A model generated the notes under the pieces. The model saw only the letters and a list, made by a program, of their open reading frames with translations, was not told the origin of the DNA and searched no databases. This document shows, piece by piece, positions 17,077-27,118 of a stretch of DNA of 63,975 nt (its first letter is position 1; the number at the start of each line of letters is the position of its first letter). Position numbers and translations under genes: made by a program. This DNA is from Candidatus Thalassospirochaeta sargassi. GTDB lineage: Bacteria; Spirochaetota; Spirochaetia; UBA9216. The DNA lies in contig JAQQAL010000023.1 of the NCBI GenBank assembly GCA_028532855.1, positions 1 through 63,975 on the forward strand, read 5' to 3'.

Positions 17077-19341
17077 TCAGCAGCAAAAGAGAGAATCGGC
17101 AGCCTTTACGGTCTCTGCTGCAAGAGCTTTCTCTGCAAAGCTTCGGCAGTCGGAAACTGATAATTCAGAAGCGAAACGTTTCATACCGGGTATTTTCAAT
17201 GGATCAACACTGAATTTTCTTACCCCGATACCTATCAGAAACTTCATCATATTGCTATCTGATGCTGCTTCTCCGCAGACCGATAATTCGGTAGCATTAA
17301 TAACCGCGCTCTCTGCAACAGTCTGAAGGCTTCTAAGAACAGCTGGATGCCATGGTTTATACATCCCCCTCACACGTTCATTCGTCCGATCCACTGCAAG
17401 GGTATACATAACAAGATCATTTGTTCCTATACTCAAAAAGTCTGCGGCCGCAGAGAGGTTATCAATGATGCCGACTGCTGCCGGAACCTCTACCATTGCA
17501 CCGATGAGGGGAGAGCTGTTCAGCTCAGAACCTTCGGATTCCAGACTGATTATACATTCAGCGACGATCTCTTTGGCTTTGTTAAATTCATCCATGCTCG
17601 AAACCATCGGAAACATAATTTTCAGGTCCCGGCCGGCTCCGGCTCTGAGCATCGCTCTAATCTGTTCCTGAAAAACCTCAGGATGCCCAAGTGAGAACCG
17701 GATTCCCCGGAATCCAAGAAAGGGATTAGCCTCGGCTTTCAGACTTGCATACCCGGGCATTTTATCGCCGCCGATATCCAGCGTACGAAATATACATTCT
17801 CCGACTTTGTTCATCCTGAGTATTTTCTGGTAGATTCGGAACTGTTCTTCTTCCGAAGGAAATTCATTTCTGATAATAAACGGGAACTCGCTTCGGTATA
17901 AACCAATCCCGTCGGCTTTAACATCCATAGCTGCATCCACATCATGGATTATATTTATGTTAGCCTGAATCTTCAGCCCGGTACCGTCCGTTGTAGTGAT
18001 CTGACCTGGAATATCCTCTTTCACAGCTACTGCTTCTGCTGCTGTTGCTGTCTTATAGCTGACTTTTATCTCATCCGACGGATTTATATACAGATGGCTG
18101 CTTCGACTATCAAGAATCAGCTCTGCATCTTCCGAAATGGACATAACCCTTCTGTCGTCTGTCATAAACAACGGTAAACCGAGCGACCGAGCAAGAATGG
18201 AGATATGTGCTGTCACACCGCTCCCGTAAAGGACCAGACCCCGGGCTTTCTGCAGCCATATTTTAACCAATTCAGACGGAAAAATATCATCGGAAATGAT
18301 GATATTTGCGGAATAATCAGCTGATTCAAAGGATTTGCCATAGAGATTCGCCAGAAGCCTGTGCTCAAGATCCTTAATATCCTGCACCTTCTCCTGGATA
18401 CCCGGCATATCGCTGCCTTCAAAGATATCAACATACTGGGCGGTAATCTGCCGGACTGCATCATCAGGACAGTGTCCGGTCGTTATGAGGTTTCTCATTT
18501 CACCGGTATAGTTTTCATCTCTGAGCATAAGAAAGTGAGCTGTAAATATCATTCCGGCTACATCAGACAGGGAATCATCAACATTAAACTGAAGCTCCTC
18601 AAGCTGATTCATAGACAGCTCGAGGGCCGAGTCAAATGCCGCAATATTAACATCAATTTTGTCGGCACCCTCAGGACTGAACGGTTTTTTTCCGCCTGGC
18701 CTTTTATTATAAGCCTTACCCCGGCTGCTGAGGATGTAGGCCCTGCCGATTGCAGTAGTGGAACCTCTTCCGGTTCCCTGGATCATTAGATTACTGAAAT
18801 CATCCGCGCCTGTTTTTCCAGCTCTCAGACCAATCAGCATCTGACTGTTTTCAATCGAGGCAGCCAGCTGAGAGGCAATGGCTTTCAGGGCGGCAGTATC
18901 TCTTTTACTGAAATAATCGGGCTGTCTGTGCTGAAGTGTTATTACACCAATTCGATTCAGCCCCTTTTTAATCGGAACAGCGAGAAATGCCTCATACTTT
19001 TCTTCTTCAATATTTTCAAAATATTTATAAGCAGGATTCTTTGTAGCCCTGGCCTCACGGACGGGACGAAGTTCCTTTAAGGCAATACCGGTAATGCCTT
19101 CACCGGGTTTCAGCTTAACCCGGCCGATGGAACTTCTAGCAAGTCCGATGGTCGCTCTTAAAACGAGTTCCCGCTGAAGCTGATCATATAAATAAATCGA
19201 GCAGACATCGGCAGCCATATGTTCGGCAACCATCTCGGCTATATCCTGCAGCAGGGTTGATAGACTGCTTTTTTTATCAAATAGGGAGGTCAGTTCGGAT
19301 GCACTGACTATCAAATCAATGTTGTCACGTTTTACGGCCAT
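17077..19341 (-). CDS. ptsP: GAF-domain PTS enzyme I (PtsP-like phosphoenolpyruvate phosphotransferase)
   Basis: 754 residues. An N-terminal GAF sensor domain (about 1-165) is joined to a complete enzyme I: the HPr-binding/swivel domain with the phosphohistidine region GVTAHISILARSLGLPLF, then the PEP-binding barrel (YRSEFPFI, FRTLDIGGDK, PFLGFRGIRFSL) ending with catalytic cysteine SVCGEAASD. The reaction is PEP-dependent autophosphorylation and transfer to HPr/NPr. PtsP-type proteins usually serve the regulatory, nitrogen-type PTS rather than sugar uptake. No HPr or EIIA gene is in the window. No Shine-Dalgarno is visible before the ATG at 19341. Confidence 0.9.
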   Translation of the reverse strand: MAVKRDNIDLIVSASELTSLFDKKSSLSTLLQDIAEMVAEHMAADVCSIYLYDQLQRELVLRATIGLARSSIGRVKLKPGEGITGIALKELRPVREARATKNPAYKYFENIEEEKYEAFLAVPIKKGLNRIGVITLQHRQPDYFSKRDTAALKAIASQLAASIENSQMLIGLRAGKTGADDFSNLMIQGTGRGSTTAIGRAYILSSRGKAYNKRPGGKKPFSPEGADKIDVNIAAFDSALELSMNQLEELQFNVDDSLSDVAGMIFTAHFLMLRDENYTGEMRNLITTGHCPDDAVRQITAQYVDIFEGSDMPGIQEKVQDIKDLEHRLLANLYGKSFESADYSANIIISDDIFPSELVKIWLQKARGLVLYGSGVTAHISILARSLGLPLFMTDDRRVMSISEDAELILDSRSSHLYINPSDEIKVSYKTATAAEAVAVKEDIPGQITTTDGTGLKIQANINIIHDVDAAMDVKADGIGLYRSEFPFIIRNEFPSEEEQFRIYQKILRMNKVGECIFRTLDIGGDKMPGYASLKAEANPFLGFRGIRFSLGHPEVFQEQIRAMLRAGAGRDLKIMFPMVSSMDEFNKAKEIVAECIISLESEGSELNSSPLIGAMVEVPAAVGIIDNLSAAADFLSIGTNDLVMYTLAVDRTNERVRGMYKPWHPAVLRSLQTVAESAVINATELSVCGEAASDSNMMKFLIGIGVRKFSVDPLKIPGMKRFASELSVSDCRSFAEKALAAETVKAADSLFCC

Positions 19342-19452
19342 GTAAAATAAGGTAAGGCATTATAGAGATTTAGTCAAATCAGACCGCTTACATAATTTGA
19401 TTCTGCATGTTTACAACTATCGGTTTTCATCATAGAATCTGTCGGGAGGCTA

Positions 19453-21033
19453 TTGTTGAATCGGTTCACAATCTTTCACTACCACCTGCTGCCGGGAGGG
19501 GTGACAAACGTCATACTTCTGGGTGCCACAGCCCTTATCCGCCATTATCCGGACATAAAGCTTCTGCGACTTGTATGCGGCAATGAAGAGAACACTGATA
19601 TAATTCGCAGCAGAATTGAAAAAGAGGCTGATGTAACCGGCCTTACAGGCGAATCTTTCAAATTTGAAATATGTATTGACCCCGAAATAGGATATCGCTC
19701 TTTCAATGGAAAAATTACCTCCGAAGAGGTCAAGGCGCTTGGAAGCAAACTTCTGCGGCAGTACGGTGACAGCTTCTGGTGGGTTCACAACTACCAGCTT
19801 GGCAAAAACCCTGTTTTTACCGCAGCGGTCACTGATATCGCGAGAAATAATCCTAAACAGCTCATGCTGATGCATATCCATGACTTTCCTGAATGTGCCA
19901 GATACGACAACCTTGAAAAACTGTATTCAGCCGGAGTGAAAAATCCTTATCCAATATCCGATTCGGCAGCCTATGCTCTCATCAACGGGCGCGACGAAGC
20001 AATTTTGGCCGAAGCAGGAATACCGGCTGACAATCTTTTTCTGCTCAATAATCCGGTTGAAAAGGATTCAGGTCCGGCGATTATATCCGATAATGAATCA
20101 AATAAATTAAAATCTGACTTTTACAGCTTCTATAAAAGCCGCTTTCCTGCTGTAAACCCCGAAGGGAAAATGCTTTTCTATCCAGTCAGAACAATCCGAA
20201 GAAAAAATGTCTTCGAAGCGGGGTTGATTGCATCAGTTTCCGAACAGCCGGTTAATTTGATTCTGAGCCTGCCCGGCGTCTCCCTGCAGGAAAAGAAATA
20301 TTCAGATCTATGCGAACAAAGCTTCCTGAAAGGCTTAATCCCTGGAATTTGGGGGTCGGGAACAGAAAGTTCAGCTGCTGTTCCTTCCTATCCACAGATG
20401 CTGCAACTCTGCGACATGATAATATCGTCCTCAGTACAGGAGGGGTTCGGATACCTCTTTATCAATTCTGTTCAGCTGGGCGTTCCCTTATTCGCCCGAG
20501 ACCTTGATATTTTAAAAGGGATAACCGATGTTTTCCCGCCTGCTCACTCCTGCTTCTACGACAGCTTCATGGTACCCTGTACAACAGGCAGCGCTGAGCT
20601 CCTGAAAAACCGATATCACACAAAACTTAAAACCCTTGAAAACTATCTGTCCAGTACGGCCTCCGAAGTAATCAGCGCCATAATTGAAAAATTAGGAATT
20701 GGCAATACAATTGATTACTCATTTCTTCCTGTCGAAGAACAGATTACTATCCTGGAAAACGCAGCGGAATCAGAGATTTTCAGAAAGGAAATACACGCTC
20801 TTAATAAAAATCTAATGGAAAACTTCTATATTCAACTGGACAGAGGTAGATACAGCCCTGACATAGACCTGAATGAGTTCAGTCTGAAGACCCATTCCGC
20901 CTCTGTTGAAAAGATAATCAACAATCTTGAAAATAAAAACAGACCGGGTTTACAGATGGATAATGATATTCAGCAGAATCTGCTTGATCGATTTGCTGAA
21001 CCGCAATATATGAGGCTGCTATATGACTATTAG
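19453..21033 (+). CDS. Glycosyltransferase-like protein (GT-B fold)
   Basis: 526 residues from TTG 19453 (a second TTG follows at 19456), with gggagg four bases upstream. The N-terminal half has HYHLLPGGVTNVILLGAT, and a conserved pocket region reads MIISSSVQEGFGYLFINSVQLGVPLFARD, equivalent to the E-x7-E region of GT4 enzymes. The last 120 residues are helical and unrecognised. Its end overlaps the start of the DUF4105 gene by 11 bases, so the two are coupled. Donor and acceptor are unknown. Confidence 0.7.
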   Translation: MLNRFTIFHYHLLPGGVTNVILLGATALIRHYPDIKLLRLVCGNEENTDIIRSRIEKEADVTGLTGESFKFEICIDPEIGYRSFNGKITSEEVKALGSKLLRQYGDSFWWVHNYQLGKNPVFTAAVTDIARNNPKQLMLMHIHDFPECARYDNLEKLYSAGVKNPYPISDSAAYALINGRDEAILAEAGIPADNLFLLNNPVEKDSGPAIISDNESNKLKSDFYSFYKSRFPAVNPEGKMLFYPVRTIRRKNVFEAGLIASVSEQPVNLILSLPGVSLQEKKYSDLCEQSFLKGLIPGIWGSGTESSAAVPSYPQMLQLCDMIISSSVQEGFGYLFINSVQLGVPLFARDLDILKGITDVFPPAHSCFYDSFMVPCTTGSAELLKNRYHTKLKTLENYLSSTASEVISAIIEKLGIGNTIDYSFLPVEEQITILENAAESEIFRKEIHALNKNLMENFYIQLDRGRYSPDIDLNEFSLKTHSASVEKIINNLENKNRPGLQMDNDIQQNLLDRFAEPQYMRLLYDY

Positions 21034-22279
21034 AAAAATACTGCTTATACTTATGCTTCTAAGTATTTCAATTACCCCCCTGTTTTCATACGACACACCA
21101 GACGAAAGGCAGCAGCTGGCTGAAAACCTTCTGGTAAAGCTTGTCGTAATAGGAGCAGCAGATCCTCTTTATTCATGGTGGGGACATATAGCCTTCATTA
21201 TTGAAAACTTGGAAACCGGCGGTTCCCGCTATTATGACTACGGAAATTTCTCCTTTGATCAGGATTCATTTCTACTGAATTTTGTAATGGGAAGAATGTA
21301 TTATCTGAAAATGGCATCCAACCCCGAACGACAGCTGAAGTACAATGCAAGCCTAAACCGCGACGTTACAGTCTATACCCTGAATGTGGTTCCGGAGGAA
21401 AGACTCGAACTGCTTGAATTGCTCGAAAACGATATCCGTCCGGAAAACCGGGTCTACCTCTACAATCTGTTTCTGGACAATTGCTCAACCCGTATCAGAG
21501 ATCGGATGGATGTCATAACAGATGGTGCCTTCAGCATGAAGTACAAGGTTTCTTCCGATAAAACGCTTAGAATTCATCTACGGAGATTCCTGTACAGCAA
21601 TAAGTTTATGGACGGCCTGCTCAATTTCGCATTAGGACCGATGGCCGACCGCCCCGCAACTGAATGGGACGGCATGTATCTGCCGGATGAGATGGGACGT
21701 GCAGTAGAGCTCATGATGGTTCACGACGAGGATGGAAACCTCATACCGCTTGTAAAGGATAAGGACGTATACAACCGTGCAATCGGCCGACCTGCTGTTG
21801 CAGATTATCCGCCCCCGAACTGGCACCACGGACTGATTATCGGAGTCATCCTTGCTGTAGCAGCCTGGTTTCTAACCCGTGAAAGCAGCGCAAAGATGCT
21901 GCACCGAAGCGGTTTTGCGGTGTACAGCATGCTCCTCTCATTTTTCCTGGCAGTTCCGGGCCTGCTGCTGTTCTTTATGGCCTGTTTTACTGAGCATAAC
22001 TACACCTTCTGGAACATAAATCTCCTGTTTGTAAATCCGTTTCTATTTTTTACATTTGCACTGTCACTACAACTTCTTATTAAGCGTGGGCTCTCGGTAA
22101 AAGCTGTCAGACGATGCTGGGCTGTAACCGCCACCGGAGCCGTCATTTCTCTGATTATAAAGATTATTCCTTTTTTTAATCAGAATAACTGGGAAACATT
22201 CCTGATTGTCCTTCCTCCCGCCTTAATCTTAAGTAATATTCCTGCTTTCCTCACAAAACATAAACCAACCCTAATGTAA
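21023..22279 (+). CDS. DUF4105 (Lnb N-terminal periplasmic domain) membrane protein
   Basis: 418 residues: signal-like N-terminal helix (residues 5-21), a DUF4105 domain, then a C-terminal membrane domain of about four helices from residue 270. The DUF4105 cysteine-protease-like residues are present: H55 in SWWGHIAF and the cysteine in FLDNCSTRIRD. The domain would lie in the periplasm. In other bacteria DUF4105 proteins occur beside lipoprotein or envelope-remodelling genes; here the overlap with a glycosyltransferase suggests work on an envelope glycoconjugate. That link is inference. Confidence 0.8.
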   Translation: MTIRKILLILMLLSISITPLFSYDTPDERQQLAENLLVKLVVIGAADPLYSWWGHIAFIIENLETGGSRYYDYGNFSFDQDSFLLNFVMGRMYYLKMASNPERQLKYNASLNRDVTVYTLNVVPEERLELLELLENDIRPENRVYLYNLFLDNCSTRIRDRMDVITDGAFSMKYKVSSDKTLRIHLRRFLYSNKFMDGLLNFALGPMADRPATEWDGMYLPDEMGRAVELMMVHDEDGNLIPLVKDKDVYNRAIGRPAVADYPPPNWHHGLIIGVILAVAAWFLTRESSAKMLHRSGFAVYSMLLSFFLAVPGLLLFFMACFTEHNYTFWNINLLFVNPFLFFTFALSLQLLIKRGLSVKAVRRCWAVTATGAVISLIIKIIPFFNQNNWETFLIVLPPALILSNIPAFLTKHKPTLM

Positions 22280-22332
22280 AGACATAACCACAAGAATCTT
22301 ATCGGTCATCGGCCGAGAACAATCTCCGCGCC

Positions 22333-22361
22333 TTGTACCTTTCCATATTAATCTTTATAAT
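22333..22361 (+). promoter_or_regulatory. nifJ promoter
   Basis: TTGTAC (22333-22338), 17-base spacer, TATAAT (22356-22361). The expected start point near 22368 gives a leader of about 35 bases carrying gaaggga before the ATG. Confidence 0.6.
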
Positions 22362-22402
22362 GATGCACAACAAAACACTAATAATTTATGGAAGGGATAC
22401 AA

Positions 22403-25400
22403 ATGGCTAATAAGAAAATGGTTACCATAGACGGTAATACTGCTGCGGCTCATGTAGCATATGCTTTCAGTGAAGTAGCGGCGATTTACCCAATCACCCC
22501 CTCTTCTCCGATGGGAGAATATTCTGATTCCTGGGCTTCTACAGGAAGAAAAAACATTTACGGAAAAATCGTAGACGTCATGGAAATGCAGTCCGAAGCC
22601 GGCGCCGCAGGTGCTGTTCACGGCGCTCTAAGCGGTGGTGCTCTCACCACAACTTTTACGGCTTCACAGGGACTTCTTCTGATGATTCCGAACATGCATA
22701 AGATTGCCGGTGAAATGCTTCCTACAGTATTTCATGTTTCAGCACGTTCACTTGCTGCACAGTCGCTATCAATTTTCGGTGATCACTCAGACGTAATGTC
22801 TACAAGAAACACAGGTTTCGCAATGACTGCTGCATCCAGTATTCAGGAAACAATGGACATGGCTCTTGTTGCTCACCTTGCAACTCTCAAATCAGAAATT
22901 CCGTTCCTGAACTTTTTCGACGGTTTTAGAACTTCTCATGAAATCATGAAGGTTGAAGAAATCTCATATGATGACATCGCATCACTTATTGAACCTGAAT
23001 ACATTGAGAAATTCAGAAACAGGGCAATGAGACCCGAAGCACCGGTTGTTAAGGTTGCAGCTCAGAACCCTGATGTTTACTTCCAGGGACGTGAGACATC
23101 GAACACCTACTACGATAAGGTTCCTGAAATTGTTCAGGAATACATGGACAAGGTTGCAAAGGTTACAGGACGTCAGTACCACCTCTTTGACTATGTTGGT
23201 GCACCCGATGCTGAAAAACTCATTATTGCTATGGGTTCAGGCTGTGATACAATCGATCTATCAGTAAACAAGATGGTTTCAGACGGTGAAAAAGTCGGTC
23301 TTATCAAAGTCAGACTCTACAGACCGTTTTCCGCGGAAGCATTCATCGATGCAATTCCTGCGAGTGTTAAGAAGATAGCTGTTCTTGACAGAACAAAAGA
23401 ACCCGGTTCACTCGGTGAACCCCTTTTCCTCGATGTAGCAACAGTTCTTTCAGACAAAGACATCAAGGTTATCGGCGGACGCTACGGTCTCTCATCAAAA
23501 GAGTTCACACCTTCACAGGTTAAAGCAGTTTTCGACCACCTGGACGGCGCAGCCTTCAACGGTTTCACAGTCGGCATCAAGGACGATGTAAGCAATAAAT
23601 CAATCGATGTTAAGGAGTTCCTCAATGTTACTCCTGATGATGTTGTTGCATGTATGTTCTGGGGACTTGGTTCTGACGGAACAGTCGGAGCAAACAAAAA
23701 CTCAATCAAAATTATCGGTGACAACACTGACATGAACGCTCAGGGTTACTTTGAGTACGACTCAAAGAAATCCGGTGGTGTTACAATCTCTCACCTCAGA
23801 TTCGGAAAGAGTTCCGTCAACATGCCATGGCTTGTAAACAGCGCTGACTTTGTCGCCTGTCATAATCCTGCGTACATCGGTAGATACGATATGTTAGGGC
23901 CCTTAAAGGAAGGCGGTATTTTCCTTCTGAACTCTGAAATCCCGACTGACGAGGTTTTTGAACACCTCACAGCTGCTGAGCAGCAGATTATCATCGACAG
24001 AAAGATCAAGTTCTACAACATGGATGCTCTCAAGATAGCCGAAAAGGTCGGTCTTGGTTCAAGAATCAACACTGTCATGCAGGCAGCATTCTTCAAGCTC
24101 TCTGGCGTACTTCCTGAAACCGAAGCTATCGACCTGATGAAGGGCGCAATCAAAAAAACATTCATCAAGAAAGGTGAAGATATTGTAAAGATGAACTGGG
24201 AAGCAGTAGACAGTTCAGCAGCAGCAATCGAAGAGGTAAAGGTTCCCGCTTCCGTGGGCAAAGCTTATGTACCGCCGAAACTGGTAGCTGACGATGCAGA
24301 TGATTTCACAAAGAACATCGTTGAAAAAATCATGCACCTCAAGGGTAACGATATAGCCGTTTCCCAGATGTCCTATGACGGTACTCTTCCTACTGGAACT
24401 TCAAAGCTGGAAAAACGTGGTGTTGCACCGAGAGTTCCCAACTGGATTAACGACAACTGTATTCAGTGTAACCAGTGTGTTCAATCCTGTCCGCATGCTG
24501 CTATCAGAGCAAAAATGATAGAGAGCGACAAGATGTCAGGCGCACCCGACACATTTGACGCAATTGATTACAAAGCTGCAAAGGGAAAAGACCTTAAATA
24601 TAAGATTCAGGTTTTTGTTGAAGACTGTCAGGGCTGCGGAGTATGTATCGAAACATGTCCTGCGAAAAACAAGGCACTCGAATGGAGTACTCTTGAAAAG
24701 GAAAGAGCCGCCGGTGAAAATGCCAACGAAGCTTTCTTTGAAACCCTTCCGTACGGTGCAATCGACGGCTCATCAGAAGCAAATGTTAAGGGCATGCAGT
24801 TTCGCCAGCCCCTGTTTGAGTTCTCCGGAGCTTGTGCCGGTTGTGGTGAAACACCCTACGTTAAACTTGTGACTCAGATTTGCGGTGACCGAATGGTTGT
24901 TGCAAATGCTACAGGTTGTTCTTCAATCTACGGCGGTACCTTCCCGACAATTCCTTACTGCAAGAATGAACTCGGACGTGGACCTGCATGGGGTAACTCA
25001 CTCTTTGAAGACAATGCAGAGTACGGTTTCGGTATGAGACTCGCTGTTAACTCCAACAGGGATCTCCTTGAAATCAAGGTAGCAAAAGCACTTGAACTAG
25101 GACTCTCTGGCGAGCTGGCTGACGCTCTTAAAGCACAGATGGAAATGTGGACAGCAACCGATGCTGCTGCTATTGAAGGGCAGACTAAGATTGCAAGCCT
25201 CATCGACGCTGAAGTTGCAAAGGCAAGCGGTGAAATGAAAGAGGTTCTTGCAAAGGTTGCAGAACTCAAAGACTACTTTGTTGATAAATCTGTATGGATC
25301 TTCGGCGGTGACGGATGGGCATACGACATCGGTTACAGCGGAGTTGATCACGTTGTTGCAATGGGCAAAAACGTTAATGTTCTTGTTGTTGACACTGAGG

Positions 25401-25924
25401 TTTACTCAAACACCGGTGGTCAGGCATCAAAAGCAACTCCTATTGCGGCAGTTGCCAAGTTTGCCAACGCGGGCATGCAGCTCACAAAGAAAAACATGGG
25501 CTTCATGTGTATGAGTTACGGTTATGTTTACGTTGCATCAATTGCACTCGGTGCGAACAGGGCACAGGCTCAGAAGGCACTCATGGAAGCGGAAGCATAC
25601 GACGGACCTTCAATCGTATTCGCATACGCACCATGTATCAACCATGGAATCGATATGTCTAAATCACAGCTTGAAGAAAAGCGCGCTGTTGAGTCAGGCT
25701 ACTGGCCGCTGTACCGCTACAACCCGGCTGCAGAAGAAGGCAAGAGGTTCACATGGGAAACAAAAGACCCGACTGCTTCTTACCAGGACTTCATCAGAAG
25801 CGAAAGACGCTACACAGCACTTCAGACTACCAACCCTGAACACGCAGAAGAGCTCTTTGCAGCAGCAGAAGAAGACGCAAAGAAGAGAATGGACTTCTAC
25901 AAGAAGCTTGGTGATATAATGTAA
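22403..25924 (+). CDS. nifJ: Pyruvate:ferredoxin (flavodoxin) oxidoreductase
   Basis: About 1173 residues, full length for single-chain PFOR, which converts pyruvate and CoA to acetyl-CoA, CO2 and reduced ferredoxin. The N-terminal pyrimidine domain has AYAFSEVAAIYPITPSSPM. Two 4Fe-4S motifs are intact (CIQCNQCVQSCPHA and CQGCGVCIETCPAK). The C-terminal TPP-binding domain has the extra cluster ligands CAGCGETPY and the block ATGCSSIYGG. I prefer ATG 22403 (MANKKMVTIDG) over the ATG 15 bases upstream because gaaggga lies at the right distance. Codon use looks biased toward strongly expressed genes. Central to fermentative pyruvate metabolism. Confidence 0.97.
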   Translation: MANKKMVTIDGNTAAAHVAYAFSEVAAIYPITPSSPMGEYSDSWASTGRKNIYGKIVDVMEMQSEAGAAGAVHGALSGGALTTTFTASQGLLLMIPNMHKIAGEMLPTVFHVSARSLAAQSLSIFGDHSDVMSTRNTGFAMTAASSIQETMDMALVAHLATLKSEIPFLNFFDGFRTSHEIMKVEEISYDDIASLIEPEYIEKFRNRAMRPEAPVVKVAAQNPDVYFQGRETSNTYYDKVPEIVQEYMDKVAKVTGRQYHLFDYVGAPDAEKLIIAMGSGCDTIDLSVNKMVSDGEKVGLIKVRLYRPFSAEAFIDAIPASVKKIAVLDRTKEPGSLGEPLFLDVATVLSDKDIKVIGGRYGLSSKEFTPSQVKAVFDHLDGAAFNGFTVGIKDDVSNKSIDVKEFLNVTPDDVVACMFWGLGSDGTVGANKNSIKIIGDNTDMNAQGYFEYDSKKSGGVTISHLRFGKSSVNMPWLVNSADFVACHNPAYIGRYDMLGPLKEGGIFLLNSEIPTDEVFEHLTAAEQQIIIDRKIKFYNMDALKIAEKVGLGSRINTVMQAAFFKLSGVLPETEAIDLMKGAIKKTFIKKGEDIVKMNWEAVDSSAAAIEEVKVPASVGKAYVPPKLVADDADDFTKNIVEKIMHLKGNDIAVSQMSYDGTLPTGTSKLEKRGVAPRVPNWINDNCIQCNQCVQSCPHAAIRAKMIESDKMSGAPDTFDAIDYKAAKGKDLKYKIQVFVEDCQGCGVCIETCPAKNKALEWSTLEKERAAGENANEAFFETLPYGAIDGSSEANVKGMQFRQPLFEFSGACAGCGETPYVKLVTQICGDRMVVANATGCSSIYGGTFPTIPYCKNELGRGPAWGNSLFEDNAEYGFGMRLAVNSNRDLLEIKVAKALELGLSGELADALKAQMEMWTATDAAAIEGQTKIASLIDAEVAKASGEMKEVLAKVAELKDYFVDKSVWIFGGDGWAYDIGYSGVDHVVAMGKNVNVLVVDTEVYSNTGGQASKATPIAAVAKFANAGMQLTKKNMGFMCMSYGYVYVASIALGANRAQAQKALMEAEAYDGPSIVFAYAPCINHGIDMSKSQLEEKRAVESGYWPLYRYNPAAEEGKRFTWETKDPTASYQDFIRSERRYTALQTTNPEHAEELFAAAEEDAKKRMDFYKKLGDIM

Positions 25925-26060
25925 GACATTTGATGCTCAGCATCAAAGTCTTCAGGAGATTTCAGCGGTTCCCGCTGAAACTCCAAAGCTTCAATTACAT
26001 TTAATGTAGCAGAAGTAATCCTGATTCAGGCTGCACATCTTCGGGTGTGCAGCTTTTTTT
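25925..26060 (+). terminator. Three-hairpin 3' region of nifJ ending in an intrinsic terminator
   Basis: Hairpin 1 (25929-25947) has an 8-bp stem and 3-base loop. Hairpin 2 (25960-25980) has a perfect 9-bp stem and 3-base loop. Hairpin 3 (26030-26053) has a 10-bp stem with one G-T pair and a TTCG tetraloop, followed by seven T, and is the terminator. The first two probably stabilise the mRNA. Confidence 0.88.
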
Positions 26061-26247
26061 ATGTTCTGAATATACTGGTTATCCTTCAGATTTTTCATTG
26101 AAACATACGTTTTCGGATTTTCAAGAACAAGACGAGTAATATAGATTAATTACCAAAACCTGCGTTACGTTCGGTACTGGAGTAGTTCCAATTGGGATTT
26201 AGTATCAAAACCTGAGATCCTGAAAAAATCCCACCTTTGGAATAGTT
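26061..26247. other. Non-coding stretch without recognisable function
   Basis: AT-rich sequence between the nifJ terminator and the short DUF2442-like fragment. Similar words (accaaaacctg, atcaaaacctg) occur about 50 bases apart, which may be remnants of a decayed gene. No RNA gene, promoter or long frame is supported. Confidence 0.4.
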
Positions 26248-26391
26248 ATGTTAGAAGTAATTGACGCCAAATATTTAGAAAAGTACAAGCTAATGGAGGA
26301 GACATTGTCGTCGGAAAAACCGTTTATGCCCTGGTCTCAGCAAGAACAGATTGTCAACAAAAATCCCCGACTACTGAATACTCCACTCTAA
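26248..26391 (+). pseudogene. Truncated DUF2442-like fragment
   Basis: A 47-residue frame begins MLEVIDAKYLEKYKL, which resembles the N-terminal strand-turn of DUF2442 proteins, but then departs from the family and stops. DUF2442 genes often travel with DUF4160 or toxin-antitoxin-like genes in accessory DNA. It overlaps the 3' end of the convergent lipoprotein gene by 21 bases. I regard it as a remnant, with low certainty. Confidence 0.3.
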
Positions 26392-27054
26392 ACCGTTGAT
26401 TCTGAAGATATTCTCATGAAAATCCTTTACTGTTTGGTTGTGAAAAGGCGGATAAAGATATTTATCCCTAAATGCTTTTCCGCTTCTAAAAAAGGAAGTA
26501 TGCTTAACAACAGTAATCTGTTCACCTTCTTCATCATTTTCTGAGCTCAGAGTAATCCGTTGACACCCATTAGAAACATTGTTCTCAAGATAAACAAACT
26601 CTATCAATTTTTTCTTAGAATCAATTTCACTTATTTTAAATGCAACAGGTATCTGATAAAACCCCAAAAGCTTAAGATCAAGAATATAGATCTGGCCTTC
26701 AGCAAAATGCGGCACTGGTTGATTTTCTGGTGTATACAAAGTTGATTCTCCAGAATTATAAACTATGCCGAAATCTATTATCCGGCTGTCAAACGCAATA
26801 ACGGGATCAGTACTTATGTAATCAGACCAGACCTCATCTGCATCTTCATGCACAATATACGACATTTGATGGCTGCTATAATCTTTGAGATCTCTTATAT
26901 CACTAACCTGATAATTTTCAAAATCATCCCCATTAACTCTTAAAAATTCTTTTACTGAAAAAGGGATCCTGTCTTCTTCCGTTTTGACAGTAGCACAGGA
27001 ACTCAAGACAATTGCAAAAAGGAGAATCAGTAGAAAGACTATTTTTCTGTTCAT
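26371..27054 (-). CDS. Predicted lipoprotein of unknown function
   Basis: 227 residues. A lipoprotein signal is clear: KIVFLLILLFAIVLSSC, with the lipobox cysteine at about residue 19. The mature part is soluble, of mixed strand/helix, and I recognise no domain. Spirochaetes encode many such lipoproteins. It is transcribed in the same direction as the two genes upstream, but a 64-base gap separates it from them, so operon membership is uncertain. Confidence 0.75.
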   Translation of the reverse strand: MNRKIVFLLILLFAIVLSSCATVKTEEDRIPFSVKEFLRVNGDDFENYQVSDIRDLKDYSSHQMSYIVHEDADEVWSDYISTDPVIAFDSRIIDFGIVYNSGESTLYTPENQPVPHFAEGQIYILDLKLLGFYQIPVAFKISEIDSKKKLIEFVYLENNVSNGCQRITLSSENDEEGEQITVVKHTSFFRSGKAFRDKYLYPPFHNQTVKDFHENIFRINGLEWSIQ

Positions 27055-27118
27055 AATTCAGCTCACTATAGGTTTTTTAATATGGTATTAACTCCTGCAT
27101 AGTTCTGCAAGACATATT

